Origin: an uncultured Lachnospiraceae bacterium
GTDB taxonomy: Bacteria > Bacillota > Clostridia > Lachnospirales > Lachnospiraceae
DNA length: 64,000 bases
Reading direction: 5' to 3'
NCBI GenBank assembly: GCA_910579735.1
Contig: CAJTUZ010000002.1
Coordinates: 184,908-248,907 of the forward strand
Shown here one piece after another: positions 41,842 to 50,202 of this stretch. Position numbers and translations under genes: made by a program. Each line of letters opens with the position of its first letter. Positions within the stretch are counted from its first letter, which is position 1. The notes under the pieces were generated by a model, which had not been told where the DNA came from, made no database searches, and saw only the letters and a program-made list of their open reading frames with translations.

Positions 41842-42836
41842 TGATACGGATAGAAGTGAAGGAAGGGAAACTTCCCTGGATAATTGGTATAGCGACGGTT
41901 CTTGGCGGGATCGGTCTGTTTTTCGTACCGTATGCCTATTATGATGAATCGCTGGCCATTGTTTTGTCTGCCTATGTTGTCGTCTTTTTGATCATCTGTT
42001 CAGGAATCGGGTTGTGTGTGAATGCCGCAAACAGAAGACTGACCGTGGAAGAGAGGCAGATTTGTTATGTTAACCCGTTTGGCCGGAAGAAACATTTTTC
42101 GCTGGACGATATCGGTTATTGCAGGACTGCATTGGAAAACGGAGAGAACAGAGATTATCTGACTTTATATGATCTTCTTGGAAAAAAGTTATGTAAACTT
42201 GATTACAGTATGAAAAATACACTGGATTTTTTACAGTATCTGGTTGACAACGGAGTCAAAATAGAATGCTCGGAGCGGTCGGACCGTTACTTGAAAAGCA
42301 TTGTCCGGGCGAGATTTATCTGCGCGGAAGAAGTGCCGGAATCGGTACGGCGCATTTACGAGGCAGCGGAATCGGAAATTGCGGAGTGGCTGAAGAAAAA
42401 TGCGAAGTTTGGCGCAGCGTGGAAAATGGGAGTTGCCGTTTATCTGGAAAAGGAACTGGATGAGAAACGTTCCCTATGGGAACAGAAAGGTTATAGCGGA
42501 AATCCTCCGCTTACATGGGAAAGTGGCGGGCACAGAAGGCTGACAGGGCTGCCGGAAGGTTTTCTGATCGCTATAGAAGGGTATTTGCACAAAGAAGGGC
42601 AGTTTGTTCTGGATAAAAAGGAGCGGACGGTGAATTTCTGCATCCCGGTGATCCGTGTCGTCAATTCTATGCAGACGGAAGAAAAGCGTAAGATCCGTTT
42701 CTTTGAAGATACGATTGATGAACTTGTGGAGCAGCTTGCTTTTTTCGACGAGATGCTGCCAAAGAACCGTTATCATACGGGGGATATCCTGCTGCAGCAT
42801 GAATTGTATACAAAACAGCCGTTTGGTATCGGCTGA
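41841..42836 (+). CDS. Membrane protein of unknown function, coupled to the protease
   Basis: The 331-residue protein has two close hydrophobic helices (about residues 13-30 and 38-58) and then a long cytoplasmic domain with a PH-like start (RRLTVEERQICYVNPFGRKK, FSLDDIGYCRTALENG). I do not recognise a named family. The ATG shares a base with the upstream stop (TGATG), with GGGGAGGAT before it, so it is translationally coupled with the trypsin-like gene and may regulate or localise it. Confidence 0.7.
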   Translation: MIRIEVKEGKLPWIIGIATVLGGIGLFFVPYAYYDESLAIVLSAYVVVFLIICSGIGLCVNAANRRLTVEERQICYVNPFGRKKHFSLDDIGYCRTALENGENRDYLTLYDLLGKKLCKLDYSMKNTLDFLQYLVDNGVKIECSERSDRYLKSIVRARFICAEEVPESVRRIYEAAESEIAEWLKKNAKFGAAWKMGVAVYLEKELDEKRSLWEQKGYSGNPPLTWESGGHRRLTGLPEGFLIAIEGYLHKEGQFVLDKKERTVNFCIPVIRVVNSMQTEEKRKIRFFEDTIDELVEQLAFFDEMLPKNRYHTGDILLQHELYTKQPFGIG

Positions 42837-42850
42837 TGATGTAATATTAC

Positions 42851-42879
42851 TTGGAAAAGTATGGATTATGAGATATAAT
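42851..42879 (+). promoter_or_regulatory. Promoter of the epimerase-ABC genes
   Basis: TTGGAA (42851-42856), 17-base spacer, TATAAT (42874-42879). Confidence 0.65.
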
Positions 42880-42955
42880 AAAAAGTAACTCCGGTTATCA
42901 AATAAGGAAAAGATGGAGATGTCCGAACGGATACAGACTGAGAGAAAGGCAGGGG

Positions 42956-43834
42956 ATGGGTATGGCATTATTTCAGATCGGCAATGAAAAGATTACGATA
43001 CAAGTCGACAGTATGGGAGCAGAACTGAAGTCTCTTAAAAAGGTTGACACAGGGGTAGAGTTTATGTGGGATGCGGATCCTGCTTTTTGGAAACGGACAT
43101 CACCGGTTTTATTTCCGCTTGTCGGCGGTTTGAAAAACGGCGAATACCGTCATGACGGACGAAACTTTCCAATGAGCCAGCACGGATTTGCCAGAGATAT
43201 GGAGTTTCAGTTAAAGAGCCAGACCGATAAAGGAATCTGGTTTTCGCTTGCGTCCAATGAGGAAACGCTTCGGAAATATCCGTATGCATTTTTACTTGAG
43301 CTTGGTTATGAACTGCAGGAGAGTACGGTAGTCGTAAAATGGAAAGTAACAAATCCCTCTGATTCCGATATGTATTTCTCTATAGGCGGGCATCCGGCAT
43401 TTCGCTGTCCGATCCTGGAAGACACAAAGCAGACGGATTATATGCTTCGTTTTGACACGCCGAAAGAAGTAATATCGAGCGTTATTCAGGGGGGACTCGT
43501 GAGCGACAGGAAAGCCGTTTATCCTTTGCAGGACGGCTGCCTTAAGATCACCGGACATCTTTTTGATCAGGACGCGCTTGTGATAGAAAACGATCAGGCA
43601 CATCAGGTATCTTTGATCAAACCTGATGGAAGGCCGTATCTGACTGTGGATTTTGATGCTCCGCTTTTTGGTATCTGGTCACCTCCGGGGAAAGCGGCGC
43701 CTTTTATCTGTATCGAACCGTGGTATGGAAGATGCGATGCATTCGATTTTACAGGAACATGGGAAGAGCGGAAGTGGGGACGTCATCTGAGTGCGGGAGC
43801 GTGCTTTGAAGCGTCCTACCGGATACAAGTATGA
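42956..43834 (+). CDS. Aldose 1-epimerase family protein (LacX-like)
   Basis: The 292-residue beta-sandwich protein matches the galactose-mutarotase superfamily: DSMGAELKSLKK at the N-terminus, FPLVGGLKNGEYRHDG, SQHGFARDMEF, SIGGHPAFRCP with the conserved His, and CIEPWYGRCDAF with the catalytic Glu. It probably interconverts anomers of a sugar. Start is either ATG 42956 or 42962, both with G-rich sites. An ABC ATPase gene begins 20 bases after the stop and may be cotranscribed. Confidence 0.88.
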   Translation: MGMALFQIGNEKITIQVDSMGAELKSLKKVDTGVEFMWDADPAFWKRTSPVLFPLVGGLKNGEYRHDGRNFPMSQHGFARDMEFQLKSQTDKGIWFSLASNEETLRKYPYAFLLELGYELQESTVVVKWKVTNPSDSDMYFSIGGHPAFRCPILEDTKQTDYMLRFDTPKEVISSVIQGGLVSDRKAVYPLQDGCLKITGHLFDQDALVIENDQAHQVSLIKPDGRPYLTVDFDAPLFGIWSPPGKAAPFICIEPWYGRCDAFDFTGTWEERKWGRHLSAGACFEASYRIQV

Positions 43835-43854
43835 ATGGGGAAGGAGACAGAAGA

Positions 43855-44553
43855 ATGATACCAATTGTGCAATGTATGGGACTGTCTAAGACATATGGCG
43901 GGAAACCGGCGCTCAATCAGGTTTATCTTAATCTGGAACGCGGCAGGATTATTGGTCTTCTCGGACCGAACGGAAGCGGTAAGACGACGCTTATAAAGAT
44001 CATGAACGATCTGCTGAAACCTACGGCGGGAGAGATCCTGATCGCAGGTGAAAGACCGGGGATCGGCACCAAATACAGAATTTCTTATCTGCCTGAGCGG
44101 ACCTATCTGCATCCGGGCATGAAAGTGCTGGAAATGGTGCAGTATTTTCAGGATTTCTATCCTGATTTCAGGATCGAGAGAGCATACGATATGCTGCAAA
44201 GACTGCAGATTCCGCCCAACGAGCGGCTGAAAAATCTTTCCAAGGGAACAAAAGAGAAAGTACAGCTTATTCTTGTAATGAGCAGAGATGCGGATCTATA
44301 TGTTCTGGATGAACCGATCGCAGGAGTCGATCCGGCCTCCAGAGATTATATTCTGCGCACGATTGTCAGCAATTATAACAGAAATGCATCAGTGCTGATC
44401 TCGACACATTTGATTGCTGATGTGGAAGGCATTCTGGATGAAGTGGTTTTCATTAAATACGGCAATATTATCTTACAGGCGCCTGCACAGGAGATCAGAC
44501 AAAGGGAAGGAAAGTCGGTAGACCGTTTCTTCCGGGAGGTGTTCGCATGTTAG
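43855..44553 (+). CDS. ABC transporter ATP-binding protein (YtrB-like)
   Basis: The 232-residue ATPase has Walker A GPNGSGKTT, a diverged signature LSKGTKEKVQLIL, Walker B LYVLDEPIAGVD and switch His in STHLIAD. It belongs to the subgroup seen with YtrA/YtrB-type operons. ATG 43855 is eight bases after AAGGAG and preferred over 43831, which overlaps the epimerase stop. The permease gene overlaps its last seven bases, so the pair forms one transporter. Substrate unknown. Confidence 0.9.
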   Translation: MIPIVQCMGLSKTYGGKPALNQVYLNLERGRIIGLLGPNGSGKTTLIKIMNDLLKPTAGEILIAGERPGIGTKYRISYLPERTYLHPGMKVLEMVQYFQDFYPDFRIERAYDMLQRLQIPPNERLKNLSKGTKEKVQLILVMSRDADLYVLDEPIAGVDPASRDYILRTIVSNYNRNASVLISTHLIADVEGILDEVVFIKYGNIILQAPAQEIRQREGKSVDRFFREVFAC

Positions 44554-45341
44554 GAAAATTGATGAAGTATGAGTGGAAGGCAACCTGGAAACTGCTTGTG
44601 CCGATGAACCTTTTTATCGTGCTGATGTGGATACTTTCCTATATCACAGTGCAGCTTTCGTTTTTTGACTCGAACAGCGAACTGGTGATTATGACGGGGA
44701 CGATGATCATTATGGCTTACGTGCTCAGTATGATCGTTGTCGCGATTGGAACCATGATCTACCTGATCTATCATTTTTATAAATCAGTTTACGGCGACGA
44801 AGGATATCTCCTGCATACGCTGCCTGTCGATAAACACCATATCATCATTGCCAAAGCGGTCATGAGCGCGGTGTGGGTGATCATCAACAGCATTCTGGTC
44901 TATGTTTCCATAATTTCGCTTTTTTCTACGCAGAGGGCTTTTATGTCAACGATGTTGGATGCGTTTGAGCTCTACGTGAATATGGCGAGTGTAAACGGCA
45001 TTGAGATCGGTGTTTTCGAGCTTGTAATGACGTTTGTCGCGTCTTTCTTTGCACTGATTGCAAGAATACTCAAAATTACTGCATGCGTGTCGCTTGGCCA
45101 GCTTGCGCCGAATCATAAAGTATTATCTTCTTTTGGATTCTATTACGGAATCTATTTTGTACAGAGAATTTTAACAATGTTTTATTATATTGTGGTATTC
45201 GGTTTTATGGCAAGAACGGGAGATCCCGGTTGGTTTTTCGGCTCTTCGTGGGAATTTACGCTGATATCGAACCTGCTTTACAGTGTGATTTTCTATTTCC
45301 TGACATGGTATGTTATGGAGAAAAAGCTGAATCTGGATTGA
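44547..45341 (+). CDS. ABC transporter permease
   Basis: The 264-residue protein has six predicted helices and starts LGKLMKYEWKATWKLLVPMN, as in ABC-2-like permeases of the YtrC/D kind. A conserved YGDEGYLLHTLPVDKHHIII follows the second helix; this DEGYLLxTLPV motif is common in Lachnospiraceae homologues. It overlaps the ATPase gene by seven bases. No GntR regulator, common in such operons, is adjacent. Confidence 0.87.
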   Translation: MLGKLMKYEWKATWKLLVPMNLFIVLMWILSYITVQLSFFDSNSELVIMTGTMIIMAYVLSMIVVAIGTMIYLIYHFYKSVYGDEGYLLHTLPVDKHHIIIAKAVMSAVWVIINSILVYVSIISLFSTQRAFMSTMLDAFELYVNMASVNGIEIGVFELVMTFVASFFALIARILKITACVSLGQLAPNHKVLSSFGFYYGIYFVQRILTMFYYIVVFGFMARTGDPGWFFGSSWEFTLISNLLYSVIFYFLTWYVMEKKLNLD

Positions 45342-45462
45342 TGTCCGCAGGCACAGAGTTGACAGAATGGGCAAACAGGAGCAGAATAAAGGATATGCTG
45401 TACACAGCTGCATAAAATATAGGAAAAGTAATGAAATATCTTGGAAAGGCAAGGCGTTAAAA

Positions 45463-46683
45463 ATGACAAAAATCGATATTGTGTCCGGTTTTCTGGGAGC
45501 CGGTAAAACAACTTTGATCAAAAAATTATTAAAAGAAGTTTTGGCGGATACGAAAGTCGTACTGATTGAAAATGAATTCGGTGAGATCGGGATTGACGGC
45601 GGCTTTTTAAAGGAAGCGGGAATAGAGATCAAGGAGATGAATTCCGGCTGTATCTGCTGTTCTCTGGTCGGTGATTTTGCAACATCTTTAAAAGAGGTAC
45701 TTACGACTTATGCGCCGGAGAGAGTGCTGATCGAGCCATCGGGCGTCGGTAAGCTTTCCGATGTCATGAAAGCGGTACAGGGAGCCATGCAGAATGAAGA
45801 AGTAGTGTTAAACAGTGCGGTTGTTGTTGTGGATGCCTGCAAATGTAAGATGTATATGAAAAATTTCGGCGAATTTTTCATCAATCAGATAGAATATGCA
45901 GGAACGATCATTCTCAGCAGAACCGGCGGATTAAGTGAAGAAAAAGTAGCGGCATGTGCGGCTATGTTAAGAGAACATAATGAAAAAGCTACGATCATTA
46001 CGACGCCCTGGGAGGATCTGGAAGGTGCGGATATTTTAGAGACGATTGAGGGCGCCAAAGATTTGGAAGCGGAACTGATGAAAGAGGTTATGGCGCGGAA
46101 GGAAGAGCACGGATATCACCATGAACACGGCGAAGAATGTCACGGACATCACCACGAACACGGCGAAGAATGTCATGGACATCACCATGAGCATGACGAA
46201 GAATGCTGCGGTCACGGACATCACCATGAACATGGTGAGGAGTGTCACGGGCACCATCATGAACACGGCGAAGAGTGTCACGGACACCATCATGAACACG
46301 GCGAAGAATGTCACGGACACCATCATGAACATGGCGAAGAATGTCACGGACATCATCATGAACACGGTGAGGAATGCTGCGGTCATGAGCATCACCACCA
46401 TCATGCGGACGAGATTTTCACAAGCTGGGGCATTGAGACACCCGCTTCTTATACGCAGGGCGAGATCGAACAGAAACTGCAGGCACTGGAAAACGAAGGA
46501 GAGTACGGCATTGTCCTTCGGGCAAAAGGAATGGTTTCCGCAGGAGACGGAACATGGGTCTATTTTGATTATGTACCGGAAGAATGCGATATCAGAACCG
46601 GTAAACCGGATGTTACGGGGAAGATCTGTGTTATTGGTTCTAAATTAAAAGAAGAGAACCTTGCGGCGTTATTTCAGAAGTAA
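45463..46683 (+). CDS. COG0523/CobW-like GTPase with long His/Cys/Glu-rich repeat
   Basis: The 406-residue metallochaperone GTPase has Walker A GFLGAGKTT, the metal-binding CxCC in SGCICCSLVGD, and LIEPSGVGK and LSRTGGLSE near the switch and NKxD regions. Residues about 214-314 are a tandem array, eight units of the form HHEHGEECxG on a 33-base period, giving dozens of His and Cys and ending in HHHHH. A CobW_C-like domain of about 85 residues follows. The array probably binds Zn, Ni, Co or similar. ATG 45463 starts the conserved TKIDIVSGF strand; 45367 would add unlike residues. A TTGACA box lies at 45359. It pairs with the next gene. Confidence 0.92.
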   Translation: MTKIDIVSGFLGAGKTTLIKKLLKEVLADTKVVLIENEFGEIGIDGGFLKEAGIEIKEMNSGCICCSLVGDFATSLKEVLTTYAPERVLIEPSGVGKLSDVMKAVQGAMQNEEVVLNSAVVVVDACKCKMYMKNFGEFFINQIEYAGTIILSRTGGLSEEKVAACAAMLREHNEKATIITTPWEDLEGADILETIEGAKDLEAELMKEVMARKEEHGYHHEHGEECHGHHHEHGEECHGHHHEHDEECCGHGHHHEHGEECHGHHHEHGEECHGHHHEHGEECHGHHHEHGEECHGHHHEHGEECCGHEHHHHHADEIFTSWGIETPASYTQGEIEQKLQALENEGEYGIVLRAKGMVSAGDGTWVYFDYVPEECDIRTGKPDVTGKICVIGSKLKEENLAALFQK

Positions 46684-46710
46684 CAGCTAAAACGGAAATG
46701 GAGTGATGAG

Positions 46711-47643
46711 ATGATGAAACCGGTATATGTGATCAACGGTTTTCTGGAAAGCGGTAAAACAGAATTTATTACTTATACGCTGGCGCAGCCTTACTTTCAG
46801 GTACGGGGAAAAACATTGCTTCTTCTATGCGAAGAGGGCGAAATTGAATATGATGAAATGCTCTTGAAACAGAGCCGGACGATTCTGGAAGTGATCGAAG
46901 AGGAAGCGGATTTTAATGCCGCGCACCTGATCGAACTGGAGAAAAAGCATAAACCGGAGCGTATCATTATCGAATATAACGGTATGTGGAATTATAAGAA
47001 TATGAAACTGCCGTGGCACTGGACGATAGAGCAGCAGGTGACGACAATCGATGCCTCTACCTTTCCGATGTATTTTACCAATATGCGGTCTCTGCTTGCA
47101 GAGATGATACGGAAGTCGGAACTGATCATATTTAACCGCTGCGATAATGTGGAGGATCTGAGCAGTTATAAGCGCAACGTCAAAGCGATCAACCCGAAGG
47201 CGGAGCTTGTATTTGAAGATGCCAACGGAGAAGTCAATGAGATCATGGAAGATGATCTGCCCTATGATCTGTCTGCGCCGATCATCGAACTGGATAATGA
47301 AGGTTACGGTATCTGGTATCTTGATTCCTTAGATCATATCGGGCGTTATGAAGGGAAAACGATACAGTTTACGGCAATGGTACTTGTGCCTAAGAATTTT
47401 CCGCAGGGATATTTCGTGCCGGGAAGAATGGCTATGACCTGCTGTGCTGACGATATGGCGTTTTTAGGATTTGCCTGCGAGTATGATAAAACGGATACTT
47501 TGACGGATAAACAATGGGTTAAAGTCACGGCCAGGGTAGCCAAAGAATATTTTGCCGATTATAACGGGGAAGGGCCGGTGCTGCATGCTGTCAGTGTGGA
47601 ACAGACCAGGAAACCGAAAGAAGAGATTATCAGCTTTACATGA
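46711..47643 (+). CDS. COG0523-type GTPase fused to a YcgQ/DUF1980-like domain
   Basis: The 310-residue protein has a P-loop (INGFLESGKTEF) and GTPase core like CobW proteins, with IIEYNGMWN as the likely Walker B and NRCDN as the guanine-specificity site. The CxCC metal motif is absent (LLCEEGEIEYDEM there instead). From about residue 205 it changes to RYEGKTIQFTAMV, GRMAMTCCADDMAFLGF and VKVTARV, which resembles the C-terminal domain of YcgQ/TIGR03943 proteins that accompany metal permeases. It lies 27 bases after the His-rich gene, so the two likely work in one metal-handling route. No permease is nearby. Confidence 0.85.
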   Translation: MMKPVYVINGFLESGKTEFITYTLAQPYFQVRGKTLLLLCEEGEIEYDEMLLKQSRTILEVIEEEADFNAAHLIELEKKHKPERIIIEYNGMWNYKNMKLPWHWTIEQQVTTIDASTFPMYFTNMRSLLAEMIRKSELIIFNRCDNVEDLSSYKRNVKAINPKAELVFEDANGEVNEIMEDDLPYDLSAPIIELDNEGYGIWYLDSLDHIGRYEGKTIQFTAMVLVPKNFPQGYFVPGRMAMTCCADDMAFLGFACEYDKTDTLTDKQWVKVTARVAKEYFADYNGEGPVLHAVSVEQTRKPKEEIISFT

Positions 47644-48884
47644 AAAAAGAGATGGAAATGAAACGAATAGATACCCATATGAGAAAAAGGTTTCTGCCAA
47701 AAGCGGCGGCTGTCATCATACTATTGACCGCCGCTGCGACAGCAGGACTTTTTTGCTATAGAGGACTTTTATGCAATGCGGATGAAGAGGGTAAAGCAGC
47801 GTACGGATATGGATCAGCTGTGAAAGGAAGGGACGCTGCCGTTACGGACAGGCAGGCTGTGAATATGAGGTCTGATGAAAAGGAATGGGCCGTTGATTAT
47901 CTGGCTTTTTTGGATGAACTGACGCAGGATGCATCTTTTTCGGGGGATAATATAGAGTATAAACTTGTTTATTTGGTTGGTGATATCCCTGCGCTTGCGG
48001 TGGGACCGACCGGATATTGGGTTTCTGTTTTCCTGTGGCATGATGGAGAGATTACGAACATTATGGATAAAGAAGCCTATGGTACGTGGGGAAGATATTG
48101 GGCATGTCAGCCATATCAGAATAAAATATACACGTATTGTTATTCTTTTGATGAGAAAAGCCGTTCCGATTATTGGGATTTTTATCAGATATCGGAACGT
48201 TACGAAATGGAGTTTTTGTATGGACTGAGCAGTGTCTGGGAACAGGAAAAAGACGCGTCGTCGTATTATTACCAGGAAAACGGGCAGGATTTAGAAAAAT
48301 CTGTGGAAATAACGGGAGAAGCTTTCGCGGCGTATTTCGCTGAGGATGACGTAGTGCTGGCAGGGGACTCTTCTATAGAGGATATGAGGTGGCAGCTTGG
48401 ACGGGTTATTGATCCTGATAAAGAAGAAGCCGTATTTTTGCGGAAAGTTACCCAGGATTATGATGCTGACAAGAATGCAAGGATCTTGCATTTTGTGTTT
48501 TCCAATGATAAATCGGTCGATATGGAGCGGGATGAAAGAACGTGGATGAAAGAGGTTCTATACAGGGATATCACCGGGGATGGGAAAGAAGAGATTCTTG
48601 TATTGCTGGAGGTTCTGGATTGTGAACCGGGGGTATATTCGCAGACATATCGCTATTTCGATTTTTTTCAGATGGATGAAGATATTGTGACAGATATTTC
48701 TCCGCGGACGCAGCTGACGGAGCTGGGGGATACCGTGTGGAATATGGAGATTGTAGAATCGATGTCGGGAGAGTATGGCGGGATTGTGCTGAAAATGGAA
48801 ACATATGAGAAGAAAGCCGGAGAAAAGTCTGTGGAGAAAAGTCTGATGGCCGGATACCGGGATGGAGTTTGGGAGATCCTGTAA
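47640..48884 (+). CDS. Membrane-anchored extracytoplasmic protein, unknown
   Basis: The product of up to 414 residues has a basic N-terminus and one helix (about residues 21-42, AAAVIILLTAAATAGLFCYR), then a large hydrophilic, aromatic-rich part (YLVGDIPALAVGPTGYWVSV, DITGDGKEEILVLLEV, the last like an FG-GAP/DGKEE turn). No enzyme motif is seen. The first ATG overlaps the upstream stop; ATG 47652 or 47658 (after AAGAGATGG) are possible starts. It may belong to the same transcript as the two GTPases. Confidence 0.7.
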   Translation: MKKEMEMKRIDTHMRKRFLPKAAAVIILLTAAATAGLFCYRGLLCNADEEGKAAYGYGSAVKGRDAAVTDRQAVNMRSDEKEWAVDYLAFLDELTQDASFSGDNIEYKLVYLVGDIPALAVGPTGYWVSVFLWHDGEITNIMDKEAYGTWGRYWACQPYQNKIYTYCYSFDEKSRSDYWDFYQISERYEMEFLYGLSSVWEQEKDASSYYYQENGQDLEKSVEITGEAFAAYFAEDDVVLAGDSSIEDMRWQLGRVIDPDKEEAVFLRKVTQDYDADKNARILHFVFSNDKSVDMERDERTWMKEVLYRDITGDGKEEILVLLEVLDCEPGVYSQTYRYFDFFQMDEDIVTDISPRTQLTELGDTVWNMEIVESMSGEYGGIVLKMETYEKKAGEKSVEKSLMAGYRDGVWEIL

Positions 48885-48947
48885 GAAGGAATTCTGTAAA
48901 AAGATATAAGAGAACGATATGAATTCATGGAAATGAGGAATCAGCAT

Positions 48948-49574
48948 ATGAATCATGAAAAAGTGTATGCAATGAAATTTGCGAAGGTTTATCCGCTGCT
49001 GACAGCCAAAGCGGAAAAAAAGGGACGAACAATAGAAGAAGTAAACAAGATCATCTGCTGGCTGACAGGATATCATGTGAAAGAGATTGAAGAGGCTGTC
49101 AGGAACCCGGTCACATACGGGGATTTTTTCCAAAATGCTCCGCGGCTGAACCCGAATAGAAAACTGATCAAAGGCACAGTCTGCGGTGTCCGCGTAGAAA
49201 CAATAGAGGAGCCGCTTATGCAGGAGATCAGGTATCTTGATAAATTGATTGACGAACTGGCCAAAGGAAAGCCAATGGACCAGATTCTGCGCAGCGTGAC
49301 GTATGAGTTTGATGCAGTGATAGAAGCCGTTCCCGATAAGGGCGGCGCCTATGTGCGTTTCCCGTATGATATCAGAAAGGAGTTCGGGAAAGGCAGAGTA
49401 AAGGCGCATATAACGTTTGACGGCGAACCATACGACGGAAGTATCGTGAATATGGGAGTCAAAAACGAGGATGGTTCCGTCTGTTATATCATTGGCATCC
49501 TGAAAGAGATTCGAAACAGGATCGGGAAACAGCCGGGAGACAGCGTGTCGGTTACGGTGAAGGCTGCAGAATAA
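48948..49574 (+). CDS. DUF2200-DUF1905 two-domain protein
   Basis: The 208-residue protein joins two small domains. Residues about 1-115 fit DUF2200 (KVYAMKFAKVYPLLTAKAEK, WLTGYHVKEIEEAV, YGDFFQNAPRLNPNRKLIKG, then DKLIDELAKGKPMDQILR). Residues about 120-205 fit DUF1905 (YEFDAVIEAVPDKGGAYVRF, GRVKAHITFDGEPYDGSIV, GDSVSVTV). I know both as stand-alone proteins, so the fusion is notable. ATG 48948 is nine bases after GAGG. Next gene 25 bases on. Confidence 0.85.
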   Translation: MNHEKVYAMKFAKVYPLLTAKAEKKGRTIEEVNKIICWLTGYHVKEIEEAVRNPVTYGDFFQNAPRLNPNRKLIKGTVCGVRVETIEEPLMQEIRYLDKLIDELAKGKPMDQILRSVTYEFDAVIEAVPDKGGAYVRFPYDIRKEFGKGRVKAHITFDGEPYDGSIVNMGVKNEDGSVCYIIGILKEIRNRIGKQPGDSVSVTVKAAE

Positions 49575-49599
49575 AAAAACAGGCAGGGAGATAAACAGG

Positions 49600-50007
49600 A
49601 TGTGGAAATGCCCAAAGTGCGGACGTACTTTTAAAAATACAAATCAGGAACACTATTGCGGTGAGCCTCCGGCCACAATCGAAGAATATATAGAACGGCA
49701 GCCGGAGTATGCAAAGCCTTACTTACGGCAGATAAATAAGACGATCAGGACGGCTCTGCCGGATGCCGAAGAAAAAATATCATGGAGTATGCCGACCTAT
49801 TGGAAAAAACGTAATCTGATACAGTTTGCCGTTTTTAAAAAGCATATCGGACTGTATCCGGGCCCTGAAGCGGTGGAAGCGTTTGCGGATAAGTTACGGG
49901 AATATAAAACGAGTAAGGGTGCAATACAATTACCTTATGACCGGCCGCTTCCGCTTGGATTGATCGCAGAAATTGCAAAGTGGTGTAAAGAGGAGAGTGC
50001 CGGATAA
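49600..50007 (+). CDS. DUF1801 (YdhG-like) protein with N-terminal zinc ribbon
   Basis: The 135-residue product begins WKCPKCGRTFKNTNQEHYCG, a zinc-ribbon-like segment (CxxC plus His and Cys), then a DUF1801 domain (IEEYIERQPEYAKPYLRQIN, EEKISWSMPTYWKKRNLIQF, HIGLYPGPEAVEAF). DUF1801 is a frataxin/YdhG-like fold of unknown function. It follows the DUF2200-DUF1905 gene by 25 bases and is closed by a terminator at 50041. Confidence 0.87.
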   Translation: MWKCPKCGRTFKNTNQEHYCGEPPATIEEYIERQPEYAKPYLRQINKTIRTALPDAEEKISWSMPTYWKKRNLIQFAVFKKHIGLYPGPEAVEAFADKLREYKTSKGAIQLPYDRPLPLGLIAEIAKWCKEESAG

Positions 50008-50040
50008 CAACACTTTATTGACGTATTTTCTTTATCACAA

Positions 50041-50074
50041 ACGCCTGTGCGCTTGATGCTGCACGGGCGTTTTC
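50041..50074 (+). terminator. Terminator after the DUF1801 gene
   Basis: ACGCCTGTGC (50041-50050) pairs with GCACGGGCGT (50061-50070) with one mismatch, then TTTTC. Confidence 0.75.
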
Positions 50075-50147
50075 TTCGGGTACAGGATTTTGCCTGGAGA
50101 GAGGGATATATTTCTTCCTTTAGTCAAATATAGAACATATAATAACC

Positions 50148-50164
50148 TTGACATGGCGTTGTCA
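50148..50164 (+). promoter_or_regulatory. Promoter element and palindromic operator of the WYL regulator
   Basis: TTGACA (50148-50153) overlaps the palindrome TGACA-N6-TGTCA (50149-50164). A matching -10 is not clear: TATAAT at 50177-50182 leaves 23 bases. The palindrome is probably the binding site of the regulator encoded next. Confidence 0.55.
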
Positions 50165-50202
50165 TGTTTATTGTAATATAATCAGGTTATGGGGGTGATG
50201 AG

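Noticed and set aside
46126..46386. Regular DNA repeats that could be read as a CRISPR array
   Set aside because: There are no variable spacers; the units are contiguous codons of the metal-binding array.
46036..46648. Other long frames over the His-rich repeat on both strands
   Set aside because: They are by-products of the 33-base repeat, giving periodic low-complexity translations; the COG0523 frame has all GTPase motifs.
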